This document shows, piece by piece, positions 8,425-15,909 of a DNA stretch of 64,000 bases (positions within the stretch are counted from its first letter, which is position 1; each line of letters begins with the position of its first letter). A program made the translations under genes and the position numbers. The notes below the pieces were generated by a model. The model saw nothing but the letters and a program-made list of their open reading frames with translations. It ran no database searches and was not told the origin of the DNA. The stretch is taken from assembly GCA_027485915.1 (NCBI GenBank), contig JAIXQA010000043.1, forward strand, positions 1 to 64,000, in the 5' to 3' direction. The DNA comes from Alphaproteobacteria bacterium. GTDB lineage: Bacteria > Pseudomonadota > Alphaproteobacteria > Caulobacterales > Aquidulcibacteraceae.

Positions 8425-8446
8425 TGAACATTTTGTTGATTGTTCA
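8425..8446 (+). promoter_or_regulatory. Candidate TetR operator (site 1)
   Basis: Inverted repeat TGAACA (8425-8430) / TGTTCA (8441-8446), that is TGAAC-N12-GTTCA, 26 bases before the TetR start codon. A nested repeat TGTTGA/TCAACA overlaps it. TetR-family repressors usually bind palindromes next to their own gene. Identical arms and spacing occur at site 2 (10300-10321). Confidence 0.55.
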
Positions 8447-8471
8447 ACATTTCCAGTCTAAGGGGTTTCGC

Positions 8472-9059
8472 ATGGATGAGAAAGCAGAAACCCGCGATCG
8501 TATCTTGGAAGCCGCAGGTCGGCGGTTCGAGCATTACGGCTATAGCAAAACCACGATGTCGGAGATTGCCTCCGACCTCAAGATGTCGACTGGGAATCTT
8601 TACAGATTCTACCCCTCTAAGCTCGACATTGCTGAGGCCCATGCCCGTGCGCATGAGTGCGACGAGGACGAGATGATGGAGGCTGTCGTGGCCTCTGGCG
8701 GTTCTGCCGGTGTGCGGCTACGGGAATTTCATCGCGTGATCCTTGAGCATACGTTCAAGCTGATCGATGAGAGCAAGAAGATTTTTGAGCTGGCACAAGC
8801 CATCTCCCGCGAACGCCCGGCCTATGCCAATCGTCGCCTAGCCATCGAACGCGTCTATCTGGTCCGTATGCTCGAAGATGGGATGGCTGAAGGCCTGTTT
8901 GAACCGCACGACAATCTGGACGAACTGGCAGAGATGATCCAGTGCGCCACGATGAAGTTTCGCTATCCACAGCTTTATAATTGCTTCCGGATCGACATGC
9001 TCCGTCGGGAACTCGAGGGCACAATGGACCTGATTTATAAAGGTCTCCTCAAGCGCTAA
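8472..9059 (+). CDS. TetR/AcrR family transcriptional regulator
   Basis: A 195-residue one-component regulator. The N-terminal helix-turn-helix reads ETRDRILEAAGRRFEHYG...TTMSEIASDLKMSTGNLYRFYPSK (residues 6-50), a textbook TetR DNA-binding domain. The C-terminal ligand domain is rich in charged helices and resembles the C-terminal part of regulators with DUF-type or YsiA-like domains; the ligand is unknown. I chose the ATG at 8472 because AAGGGG lies just before it; the frame is open 13 codons further up, but those would run through the operator. It is divergent from gpsA. The same palindrome geometry in front of the small ORF at 10389 suggests that this is a second target. Confidence 0.9.
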   Translation: MDEKAETRDRILEAAGRRFEHYGYSKTTMSEIASDLKMSTGNLYRFYPSKLDIAEAHARAHECDEDEMMEAVVASGGSAGVRLREFHRVILEHTFKLIDESKKIFELAQAISRERPAYANRRLAIERVYLVRMLEDGMAEGLFEPHDNLDELAEMIQCATMKFRYPQLYNCFRIDMLRRELEGTMDLIYKGLLKR

Positions 9060-9396
9060 TCCGACCAAGCGAAGTGGAGCGCGGTTGGGTTCCCGGTCAT
9101 CCCGGCACGAGCGCCAGCTAAGAGCGGGGACCCGATGGGACTTTGCGTCAGGAGGTCCCGATTGGCAGCGCCTTAGTATCCTGAGCCATAAGAATAGTCT
9201 GCTTGTGACTGACTGCATTTTAGACAAGTGGTCAGGCAAGTCAGCCAGTGAATATTGTCACTTGAGTCATTCAAACGAGATGCAAACTAATTCCCTGCTG
9301 ACTACAACAACGATAGACCGCAGCTGGCCGTAAGGGGACGGTCTTGTTTGGAGGTTGAGGGGGCTAGATTAGCTGTCTTTAACATTATTAGCCAAA
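9060..9396. other. Gene-free stretch, AT-rich with a repeat remnant
   Basis: No supportable gene. The first part carries the hairpin-forming repeat described at 9087-9133. The remainder is clearly poorer in GC (25 of 60 bases in 9241-9300) than the flanking genes and shows no ribosome binding site/start combination. The one open frame (9085-9333) has a composition unlike local proteins. Confidence 0.6.
9087..9133. repeat. Hairpin-type interspersed repeat remnant
   Basis: GGGTTCCCG (9087-9095) faces CGGGGACCC (9125-9133), with GTCATCCCGGC inside. This is the form of the small GTCATCCCGG...GGGACCC palindromic repeats scattered through many alphaproteobacterial genomes. A more degraded, inverted relative seems to lie at 51380-51420. 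Confidence 0.4.
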
Positions 9397-9864
9397 TCAT
9401 TCTGAGTATGGATTTTCAGCTTGAAGTCCGTTGCTATCCAACCAAATGTCCTCTGAAAGTGCCCTCACACGCACACAAATCCGTTCGTGGTCTGGATATG
9501 TAATTACATCAGTTGCTGCGCGTGTGCCAACTACGAGGTACTTTGCCGCACTATCGGCCCGATTCTCTAGAAAATGTCCTATTGGTGAACCAGCTGGGAA
9601 CGTAGCAGCGTCGCCGGGATTGAGTACGGTTGTTTCACCGCCCTCATGCAAGACTACTTGGCCATCAAGAACATAAATCATCTCGTCTTCATTGAGGTGC
9701 CAATGACTAATCGAAGAGCGCGAGTTTGGCTTAAGAGTTTCAATAAGTGCGCCAAACTGTGTGAGTCCCCCTGGTTCACTAATCCAGCGCGACTCAATTG
9801 CTCCGACATTGGTTTCTCTGTCGCACACCTCTAAAATCATTTTGTCAAATTGGACTGCAGGCAT
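9397..9864 (-). CDS. Cupin domain protein
   Basis: A 155-residue single-domain cupin. Motif 1 is HWHLNEDEMIYVLDGQ (about residues 54-69), giving the two His and one Glu of the metal site, and motif 2 is PGDAATFPAGSPIGHFLEN (about 83-101), with the third His. Small cupins bind metal and act as isomerases, oxygenases or sensors; nothing here narrows the substrate. GGAGAA is placed 7 bases before the ATG. The DNA is lower in GC (28 of 60 bases at 9421-9480) than the neighbouring genes, so it was probably acquired. A short open frame (9865-10059) ends directly before its start codon. Confidence 0.8.
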   Translation of the reverse strand: MPAVQFDKMILEVCDRETNVGAIESRWISEPGGLTQFGALIETLKPNSRSSISHWHLNEDEMIYVLDGQVVLHEGGETTVLNPGDAATFPAGSPIGHFLENRADSAAKYLVVGTRAATDVITYPDHERICVRVRALSEDIWLDSNGLQAENPYSE

Positions 9865-10059
9865 CTAACTTTCTCCTGTTAAGTACTGTTTTGCATGTTG
9901 CTTGACGTGCCCTCTCGCACCACAACGAGTCAACGCCAAGTTTAGGGCGTCCAATGCCCGCTTTCGAGCAATCCGCTCTGCGCGGTACTGTGCATTCCAT
10001 CCATGGAATGCACCAGGGTCAAGCAAGTCTTGAGATCGTCGAAGTGGGGCCTTGGCCAA
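9865..10059 (-). CDS. Uncertain small ORF upstream of the cupin gene
   Basis: An open frame of 64 codons that would start at a TTG (10059) without a visible ribosome binding site and stop (TAG) immediately before the cupin ATG. Its predicted product is basic and Arg/Ala-rich with no recognisable motif. The abutting stop/start would be consistent with coupled translation, but the weak start and atypical composition make a decayed gene fragment equally likely. Confidence 0.22.
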   Translation of the reverse strand: MAKAPLRRSQDLLDPGAFHGWNAQYRAERIARKRALDALNLALTRCGARGHVKQHAKQYLTGES

Positions 10060-10297
10060 ATAACTTAAAACGACTCAATGCGTCGCTTCGCTTGCCTTGA
10101 AGCCATCTGACAATTGTCTCTGCGCAAGATGCGCGCTCCAACTCGAACTAAGCCTTTGCGTAGGCATAGCCTGCAGCAAAGGCTGTCTCAGTGAAAACGA
10201 TAACCAGTACCGCAGTGCCTCAGTTGGTGCAGTCCTGTCGGACCCCACCCTCCAGCCCACCCTCCAAAGCCACCCATTTCCAACCTTTCAAATAATT
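10060..10297. other. Gene-free stretch before the small-ORF unit
   Basis: Two overlapping short open frames cross this region on opposite strands (10075-10260 minus, 10097-10351 plus), but neither has a ribosome binding site or protein-like composition. It may be the decayed remains of an older gene. Nothing else is evident. Confidence 0.5.
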
Positions 10298-10323
10298 AAT
10301 GAACGATATGCAAATTGTTCATT
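10298..10323 (+). promoter_or_regulatory. Candidate TetR operator (site 2)
   Basis: Perfect inverted repeat AATGAAC (10298-10304) / GTTCATT (10317-10323) with a 12-base spacer. It overlaps the first two bases of the -35 box at 10322. The inner arms TGAAC/GTTCA and the spacing are identical to site 1 (8425-8446), so the TetR protein encoded at 8472 is the natural candidate to bind here. Confidence 0.6.
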
Positions 10324-10350
10324 GACAAGCGTGCAGCGTTTCCCTATATA
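10322..10350 (+). promoter_or_regulatory. Consensus-like sigma-70 promoter
   Basis: TTGACA at 10322-10327, an exact 17-base spacer, and TATATA at 10345-10350. This is the best match to a housekeeping promoter seen in the window. Transcription would begin near 10357, about 32 bases before the ATG of the small ORF at 10389. Confidence 0.7.
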
Positions 10351-10388
10351 GACTGTACAAACACAGAAAACAGAAACGGATCCTCCCC

Positions 10389-10502
10389 ATGACCAACACC
10401 AATTCGAACCCACACCTCTGGAGCTTAACTTTGGCCACCTTCCTCGTGCTCTCCATCCTCGCCCCCGTTGGCGAATTGGCTGCCCGGGCTGCAGGCTACT
10501 AA
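10389..10502 (+). CDS. 37-residue putative small membrane protein
   Basis: ATG to TAA, 37 codons: a short polar N terminus rich in Asn/Thr (MTNTNSNPHLW), one hydrophobic stretch of about 20 residues (LTLATFLVLSILAPVG), then a short tail GELAARAAGY. That layout fits a single-span membrane protein. It stands alone between a strong promoter 39 bases upstream and a strong terminator at 10594, with a candidate TetR operator over the promoter. The ribosome binding site is poor (GGAT followed by CCTCCCC), which leaves open that the transcript acts partly as RNA. No family recognised. The codon content (GCC, CTC, GGC) fits the genome. Confidence 0.55.
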   Translation: MTNTNSNPHLWSLTLATFLVLSILAPVGELAARAAGY

Positions 10503-10511
10503 CCCCCTTGA

Positions 10512-10587
10512 TCGGGCTGCAGCCCGACAAATCTCTCAGCAAAACCCGCTTCCAAGCCCCACGTCTCCCCCCCCAAAATCGGACGTG
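10512..10587 (+). ncRNA. Structured 3' region with C8 loop (possible sRNA moiety)
   Basis: After the stop of the small ORF come a 12-base perfect palindrome GGGCTGCAGCCC (10512-10523) and a stem CACGTC (10560-10565) / GACGTG (10582-10587) whose 16-base loop contains eight consecutive C (10567-10574). Exposed C-rich loops that can pair with Shine-Dalgarno sequences are characteristic of many alphaproteobacterial sRNAs. With the terminator that follows, this could be the regulatory end of a dual-function transcript. Confidence 0.4.
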
Positions 10588-10593
10588 CTACTC

Positions 10594-10626
10594 TGCCGCC
10601 AAAGCTCTGTGCTTTGGCGGCATTTT
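10594..10626 (+). terminator. Strong intrinsic terminator
   Basis: Perfect 12-bp stem TGCCGCCAAAGC (10594-10605) / GCTTTGGCGGCA (10611-10622) with a 5-base loop, followed by TTTT. It closes the transcription unit that starts at 10357. Confidence 0.85.
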
Positions 10627-10732
10627 CATGTGTGAAAGGCACGGCATGGTAAGAAATGAGCGACGCTTTTGTGCGATAACGCCTTGAACCGAAGGGCAGA
10701 CGACTTCTACCTGCCAACCGAGAGGCACAATC

Positions 10733-11704
10733 GTGGTCAGCCAGCCCCTAGCAGAGACGCCCGTCATCAGCGTGATTATCCCAACCTTTCACCGTCCAGA
10801 CGGTGCCTTGGCGGCTGTGCGTTCGATCCTAGGCCAAGAAGGCGCGCCATCGCTGGAAATTATTTTGGTCGACAATGACGCCAAACAATCCTGCAAGGCC
10901 GTTGCGGACCAATTGACACAAGAGGCCGGTCAAACGCCTTTCACCTATGCGGTCGAGCCTGCCGCAGGCGTTGCCAATGCGCGCAACAAGGCCGTCAGCC
11001 TAGCCCGAGGGACCTTTGTCGCTTTCTTGGATGATGATGAAGTGGCTAAGCCAAATTGGCTGGCCAATCTGGTCAAGGCGCAACAAGAAACCGGTGCCGA
11101 TGTGGTGTTCGGTCCGATTGAAGCCCGCCTACCCGCTGACCACAACGTACCCCACACCTATTTTCAAAATTTTTTCTCACGCCATCTTGATGGGCCAACA
11201 CGCCTGATTGAGATCCCCTATGGCTGCGGCAATTGCTTTTTGAAGCGCGAAACCGTCTTCACCAAGCCCGAGCCATTCAATCCCGCTGCCAATGAAACCG
11301 GCGGTGAGGACGATATTTTATGGCGTGAAGTGGTGGCAAGCGGCGGGAAGTTCGGCTGGGCGCAGGATGCGTGGGTCTATGAAGACGTACCACCCAGCCG
11401 GGCAACTTGGGCGTATCTGACTAAGCGCGCTTTTGCCTTTGGCCATAATACGACAGGCCAATGGTATAATCGGGCCGACCGAGATTACGTGCGCATGGTG
11501 ATTTCCATGTTCAAAGGCGTGGCGCAGGCGCTCGCCCTCGCCCCTTTGGTCGCGCTTTTGTGGATGACGCGCCACGACCGTCTGGCCTGGGCCTATGACA
11601 AGATGTGGCGCGGCTTGGGCAAAGTCTTCTGGTTCGGACCGTTTCGGGTGGGCTTTTATGGCGCCGCCGCCCAGAAGAAACAGCTTGCCACGCAAAAGGC
11701 CTAA
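10733..11704 (+). CDS. Family 2 glycosyltransferase
   Basis: A 323-residue GT-A-fold transferase that moves a sugar from a nucleotide donor to an unknown acceptor. The N terminus [20 protein letters not shown] is the GT2 nucleotide-binding strand; [14 protein letters not shown] near residues 95-110 supplies the DxD metal motif, and [12 protein letters not shown] near 192 the catalytic acidic region. A hydrophobic segment near the C terminus (about residues 262-283) could anchor it to the membrane. The start is GTG with GAGAGG nearby. It ends in a 4-base convergent overlap with tsaD. No sugar-biosynthesis genes are adjacent. Confidence 0.85.
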   Translation: MVSQPLAETPVISVIIPTFHRPDGALAAVRSILGQEGAPSLEIILVDNDAKQSCKAVADQLTQEAGQTPFTYAVEPAAGVANARNKAVSLARGTFVAFLDDDEVAKPNWLANLVKAQQETGADVVFGPIEARLPADHNVPHTYFQNFFSRHLDGPTRLIEIPYGCGNCFLKRETVFTKPEPFNPAANETGGEDDILWREVVASGGKFGWAQDAWVYEDVPPSRATWAYLTKRAFAFGHNTTGQWYNRADRDYVRMVISMFKGVAQALALAPLVALLWMTRHDRLAWAYDKMWRGLGKVFWFGPFRVGFYGAAAQKKQLATQKA

Positions 11705-12810
11705 GCCTTCGCGCCCTTGCGCCCGGTCTTATACATCGGTGCGGCGCGCGCAGCTTCGGCGTCCAAAGGCCAGCGCGGGCGTGCTTGCGCATCTAAATCA
11801 TCGGTTAGCCCTAGGGCTAAGCGCTCTGCCCCGGCTAGCGCGATCATCGCAGCATTATCGCCGCAATAGGCCAAGGCCGGGGCAAAGTAAGTCCAGCCTT
11901 GTTGGTCGCAGAGGGCTTGCAAACGGCTGCGCAGGGCGAGATTTGCGGCCACGCCACCGGCGACAACAAAGCGGCCAGCCTCGCCTGCCTCCAAGCCCAT
12001 CTTATCCATCGCGTGACCGGTGCGATCCACCAACACATCGCCAACAGCGGCCTGAAAACTGGCACCCAGATCAGCAATATCCTGTTCGCTCAACGTCCCC
12101 AAAGCTGCCGCCTCGCGCGCAACAGCGGTTTTGAGGCCAGCGAACGAAAAGTCGCAACCTAAACGCCCTTTAAGTGGCCTAGGCAGATCAAATCTTTTGG
12201 GATCTCCTGCGCGCGCAGACCGCTCGACTGCAGGCCCGCCTGGATAGCCAAGACCCAGAACTTTTGCAGTCTTGTCAAAGGCCTCCCCTACCGCATCATC
12301 AATGGTAGAGCCCAGGCGTTCACACGCATCAAGGCCTGCCACACGCAAAAGCTGACAATGACCACCCGAAACCAAAAGCAATAGATAAGGGAAAGGCACA
12401 TCGGCTTCGAGACGGGGGGAAAGCGCATGGCCCTCGAGGTGATTAACCGCCACCAGCGGCAGGTCTCGGGCGAGGGAAATCGCTTTACCGGTCAATAGGC
12501 CCACCATTACCCCACCAATCAGGCCGGGCCCTGCAGTTGCCGCCACACCGGTTAAATCATCAAATCCAATGCCGGCCTCTGCCAGCGCTTGGAGAATGAT
12601 GCGATCAATCACTTCGACATGGGCGCGCGCTGCAATTTCTGGCACCACGCCGCCATAGGGCGCATGTGCCTCGATCTGACTGGCGATGATGCTGGATAAA
12701 ACGCGCGCTCGACCATCCTGCAAAACCACCACGGCTGCAGCGGTTTCATCGCAACTTGTTTCTAGTCCAAGGACGATTTGTGGATCAGAAGGGGGCATCT
12801 GTCCGCTCAT
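11701..12810 (-). CDS. tsaD: tRNA N6-adenosine threonylcarbamoyltransferase TsaD
   Basis: Transfers the threonylcarbamoyl group to A37 of ANN-decoding tRNAs (t6A), working with TsaB, TsaE and TsaC. The 369-residue product starts [16 protein letters not shown], the ASKHA ATP-binding strand, and carries the metal motif NHLEGH (HxxxH) near residue 117, [22 protein letters not shown]-type residues, and [13 protein letters not shown] near 275. Length is slightly above the usual 340. It is divergent from hemC (50-base gap), a conserved alphaproteobacterial arrangement, and overlaps the upstream glycosyltransferase tail by four bases. Confidence 0.95.
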   Translation of the reverse strand: MSGQMPPSDPQIVLGLETSCDETAAAVVVLQDGRARVLSSIIASQIEAHAPYGGVVPEIAARAHVEVIDRIILQALAEAGIGFDDLTGVAATAGPGLIGGVMVGLLTGKAISLARDLPLVAVNHLEGHALSPRLEADVPFPYLLLLVSGGHCQLLRVAGLDACERLGSTIDDAVGEAFDKTAKVLGLGYPGGPAVERSARAGDPKRFDLPRPLKGRLGCDFSFAGLKTAVAREAAALGTLSEQDIADLGASFQAAVGDVLVDRTGHAMDKMGLEAGEAGRFVVAGGVAANLALRSRLQALCDQQGWTYFAPALAYCGDNAAMIALAGAERLALGLTDDLDAQARPRWPLDAEAARAAPMYKTGRKGAKA

Positions 12811-12860
12811 GCTGGCTCCGAAGCTTGACCTGCCTTGCCACTAGGGGTGATTAGTATGAG

Positions 12861-13826
12861 ATGCAACGCTCTGAACTGGAACCTATCATGCGCATTGGTG
12901 CTCGCGGCTCTCCTCTTTCGCTGGCCCAGACTGGCCAACTCCGCGCCCTATTGGCTGAAGCGCTGGGCATTCCAAGTGCCGAAATTGAAGATCGCCTGCC
13001 CATCGTACCCATCACGACCACAGGCGACCGCATTCAGGACCGGCCTTTGAGCGAGGCAGGCGGCAAAGGCCTGTTCACCAAGGAACTCGATGATGCGCTG
13101 TTGGATGGCCGGATTGATTGCGCCATTCACTCCCTCAAGGATGTACCAACCCAATTGCCAGATGGCATTGTCCTGTTGGCCGGGCCAGAGCGGGAGAACC
13201 GCCGCGACGCCTTGGTCACCGTCGAAGGAACAGGTCTTGATGATTTGAAGCCCGGTGCCGTGATTGGCTCTGCTAGTTTGCGACGGGCTGCGCAATTGCT
13301 GCATGCCCGCCCGGATCTGACCATTGTCTCTTTGCGCGGCAATGTCGGCACGCGGCTTGAAAAACTAAAGGCCGGCCAATGCGATGCAACCTTGTTGGCC
13401 GCAGCAGGCTTGGCGCGACTGGGCTATAGCGATGTCCCCCATGTGCTGCTGGATCCGGTCGCCATGCCCCCCGCCATCGGCCAAGGAGCTTTGGCCATAA
13501 CCGCGCGGGCGGGCGATGCCGCCACCGCCGCGGCTTTTGCCAGAATTGCCGATCCTGTTACAGAAATTGAAGTCGCCGCTGAACGGGCCTTTTTGTCAGC
13601 CCTGGATGGGTCCTGCCGCACCGCCATTGGTGCACTGGCAAGCTTGGACGCCGCGGGCACTTTGACCTTTATCGGTGAGGCCTTGCAGGCCGATGGGCAA
13701 GAGCGTTGGCGCTGTGACGGAACCCTGACCCACGCCACAAAGGATAAAGCCGAAGCCTTGGGAGCCGAGCTGGGCCAGAAGGTCAAGCATATGGCCGGCA
13801 ATGCTTTTGCAGGGGCACATGGATGA
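12861..13826 (+). CDS. hemC: Hydroxymethylbilane synthase HemC
   Basis: Condenses four porphobilinogens into hydroxymethylbilane in heme synthesis. Signatures: RIGARGSPLSLAQT near the start, GKGLFTKELDDALLDGRIDCAIHSLKDVPTQLP around residues 72-104, and LDGSCRTAIGA near 250, whose Cys carries the dipyrromethane cofactor. Length (up to 321) is normal. An internal ATG at 12888 (MRIGARGS) is an equally good start. The 3' end overlaps hemD, so the two are coupled. It is the first gene of a hemC-hemD-Mic60-hemY operon. Confidence 0.95.
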   Translation: MQRSELEPIMRIGARGSPLSLAQTGQLRALLAEALGIPSAEIEDRLPIVPITTTGDRIQDRPLSEAGGKGLFTKELDDALLDGRIDCAIHSLKDVPTQLPDGIVLLAGPERENRRDALVTVEGTGLDDLKPGAVIGSASLRRAAQLLHARPDLTIVSLRGNVGTRLEKLKAGQCDATLLAAAGLARLGYSDVPHVLLDPVAMPPAIGQGALAITARAGDAATAAAFARIADPVTEIEVAAERAFLSALDGSCRTAIGALASLDAAGTLTFIGEALQADGQERWRCDGTLTHATKDKAEALGAELGQKVKHMAGNAFAGAHG

Positions 13827-13827
13827 G

Positions 13828-14547
13828 ATGAACGCTTGTGTGATCACGCGGACAGAGCCTGGTGCCCATGCCACAGCCGAAGCGGTGCGTGGGCTTGGAC
13901 TAAATCCGTTGATCATGCCAGCTGCCCGCGTTGAGATAACCCCTGCGACCCTTGATCTCGAAGGCGTCCAAGCCTTGTTGATGACCAGTGCGGCGGCAGC
14001 GCGCGCGATCCAGATAACCGAGACTCTTAAGGCCTTGCCACTCTATGCAGTTGGCGATGCCACAGCCGAAGCCGCTTTGGCGGCAGGCTTTGAAACGGTG
14101 ATCTCTGCAGGCGGCGATGGGGCGACTTTAGCGGTTTTGGCCGCCGACCGCATGAGCCCACGCCAAGGGGCCTTATTACACTTACGCGGTCGCGAAGTGG
14201 CCGGTGACGTCACCGGCATGTTGCGGGCCTGTGGCTTTGAAGCGCGCCATGTTGAAGTCTATGCCACCCACGATCACCCCGACTTTAAGGCTCAAATTCA
14301 AGACAGATTACGCCATGATGCGGGCTATATCCTGATCCATTCCCCCGCAGGGGCGAGAAGGCTGGCCGCTGCTGTAAGCGATCGGGAGGGTGAGCTTGGA
14401 CGCTGGACCTTGCTGGGCCTCTCGGCAGCTTGCATTAAGTCACTGGAACATTTGGGGTTTAGAAACGTTTTGGTTGCGGAATCACCGGACGAGGACGCCT
14501 TGATAGATGCCTTGCGCGATGAAGTTGCGAAACAAAGCCTTGAGTGA
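13828..14547 (+). CDS. hemD: Uroporphyrinogen-III synthase HemD
   Basis: Cyclises and inverts ring D of hydroxymethylbilane to give uroporphyrinogen III. The family is poorly conserved, but the order is clear: CVITRTEPGAHATAEAVRGLG at the start, ALLMTSAAAARAI, LPLYAVGDATAEAALAAGF near residue 75, ATLAVLAADRMSPRQGALLHLRGREVAGD, and a C-terminal LLGLSAACIKSLEHLGF. The frame is open from 13801 and ATGs lie at 13801, 13819 and 13828. I prefer 13828, directly after the hemC stop and in line with homologues that begin just before the VxTRxxPGA strand; GGATGAG precedes it. Its position after hemC supports the call strongly. Confidence 0.88.
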   Translation: MNACVITRTEPGAHATAEAVRGLGLNPLIMPAARVEITPATLDLEGVQALLMTSAAAARAIQITETLKALPLYAVGDATAEAALAAGFETVISAGGDGATLAVLAADRMSPRQGALLHLRGREVAGDVTGMLRACGFEARHVEVYATHDHPDFKAQIQDRLRHDAGYILIHSPAGARRLAAAVSDREGELGRWTLLGLSAACIKSLEHLGFRNVLVAESPDEDALIDALRDEVAKQSLE

Positions 14548-14574
14548 ATGGGCGCAGCAGAGTTTAACTAGATT

Positions 14575-15909
14575 ATGGCTGATGAAAAACTTCCCCCAGA
14601 CCCGCTTGATTCGACTGTAACGCCTGAGCCGAAGGTTGAGAAAAAGCCTGTTTCAGACCCCTTCTTGGATGCCCAATTGCGGGCCGTTGGCTCGTCATCT
14701 TCAAGGGCGAGTGAGTCGGGCGTCAGTGCGCCCGCGTTTCCATCGTCGACCCCTGAAGCGGCAAGCGCCAAGCGCGCCGGGGTTGGCCTGTTCACCGTCC
14801 TTATCTTCTCCACGGCCGCTGCCTGCGGTGGTGCGGTTCTGGCACTGGCTGCATTAAGTCAGCCCGCCTTGATGAAGCAGGTTGGGCTTGGCCAATTGGT
14901 GGGGCAGGATCAGACCCGTCAAAATCAAGCCGAGGCGCAAGTTGCCGCTGTTGCGGCCCGCCTTGCGGCACTTGAGGGTCGTGTCTCCCGCTTAGAGGGG
15001 CCAAAGCCTGCCGCTCAAGCTAATCCATCCGCCCCTGTTGATCCCGCAGCGCCGGCCACGCCTCCCCTTGCTCCAATAGTGGACACCGCGGCACTAGATG
15101 GAGAGTTGAAGGGCGTTTCAGGCCGCGTAACCGCAATTGAAACCCGCTTGGCAGCCTTGGACCCTACCGGGGCAGGTGGTGCCATCATCGCCAGCCTGCA
15201 AGCCGAAATTGCCGGCTTAAAAATTATGGTTCAAACCCTCCAGAACCAAGCCGCACAGGCCCCCTCGCCGGGTGTGACTTTTGCCGTGATCAATCTGGTG
15301 GAAGCGGCCAGCAGGCCCGGGCCATTCTGGCCAGAGTTTGAGACCGTCCGCGCGGCTTTGCCGGGGTTGCCCGAAGTGGCGGCTTTGGAAGATTTCGCCC
15401 GCAATGGCGTTCCGACCCGCACTTTGCTGCAAGAGCGGTTCGCAGCGCTGGAGCCCGCCATTGTCGCTAGCGATCGTGCCGCCCAACGGGAAAGTGGCTT
15501 CTGGGGCTGGATTAAGGGCTTTTTTGCCGATCTGGTTCGTGTTGAGAAAGTGCCCGATGTGAACGGCACCAGCGCACAATCGAGTTTGCTGCGCGCCAAG
15601 GTGAAGCTGGATCAGGGTGATCTAGCTGCCGCCGTGGAAGAGGTGAAGGCCGTAAGCCCAGCCCCAGCCATTGTCAGCGAATGGATCGCCGGTGCGCAAG
15701 GCCGCCTGATCCTTGAAAGCCGATTGGCCGCCGTGCGTGGTGCCGTGGAACGTGGGACCCGGGTGCCGCCACCGCAATCAGCCGCGACGCCGGCTCTATC
15801 ACCACCTGCCGCCGCCAGCGCCCCGGTTGGCATTATTCCTGCAACGCCGGGCCCTGTGGGTGCAGCTAAAGCACCTGCAGCCCAACAAAAGCAAGGAAAC
15901 CTGCCATGA
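14575..15909 (+). CDS. Alphaproteobacterial Mic60/mitofilin-family membrane protein
   Basis: A 444-residue protein with a Pro-rich cytoplasmic N terminus, one membrane span (about residues 69-94, GVGLFTVLIFSTAAACGGAV), and a long helical/coiled-coil region (about 105-225) with heptad-like AALEGRVSRLEG and AIETRLAAL. The C-terminal helical module (about 235-395) starts FAVINLVEAASRPGPFWPEFETVRAALPG. This layout and its place between hemD and a hemY-like gene match the alphaproteobacterial homologues of mitochondrial Mic60, which shape the inner and intracytoplasmic membranes and contact outer-membrane proteins. The C terminus is an Ala/Pro-rich tail. ATGA overlap with hemY couples their translation. 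Confidence 0.82.
   Translation: MADEKLPPDPLDSTVTPEPKVEKKPVSDPFLDAQLRAVGSSSSRASESGVSAPAFPSSTPEAASAKRAGVGLFTVLIFSTAAACGGAVLALAALSQPALMKQVGLGQLVGQDQTRQNQAEAQVAAVAARLAALEGRVSRLEGPKPAAQANPSAPVDPAAPATPPLAPIVDTAALDGELKGVSGRVTAIETRLAALDPTGAGGAIIASLQAEIAGLKIMVQTLQNQAAQAPSPGVTFAVINLVEAASRPGPFWPEFETVRAALPGLPEVAALEDFARNGVPTRTLLQERFAALEPAIVASDRAAQRESGFWGWIKGFFADLVRVEKVPDVNGTSAQSSLLRAKVKLDQGDLAAAVEEVKAVSPAPAIVSEWIAGAQGRLILESRLAAVRGAVERGTRVPPPQSAATPALSPPAAASAPVGIIPATPGPVGAAKAPAAQQKQGNLP

Noticed and set aside
9085-9333. 82-codon open frame after the TetR gene
   Set aside because: It overlaps the hairpin repeat and has no ribosome binding site or protein-like pattern.
10097-10351. 84-codon plus-strand open frame before the small-ORF unit
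   Set aside because: It runs through the operator and promoter and has unusual Cys/Leu composition.
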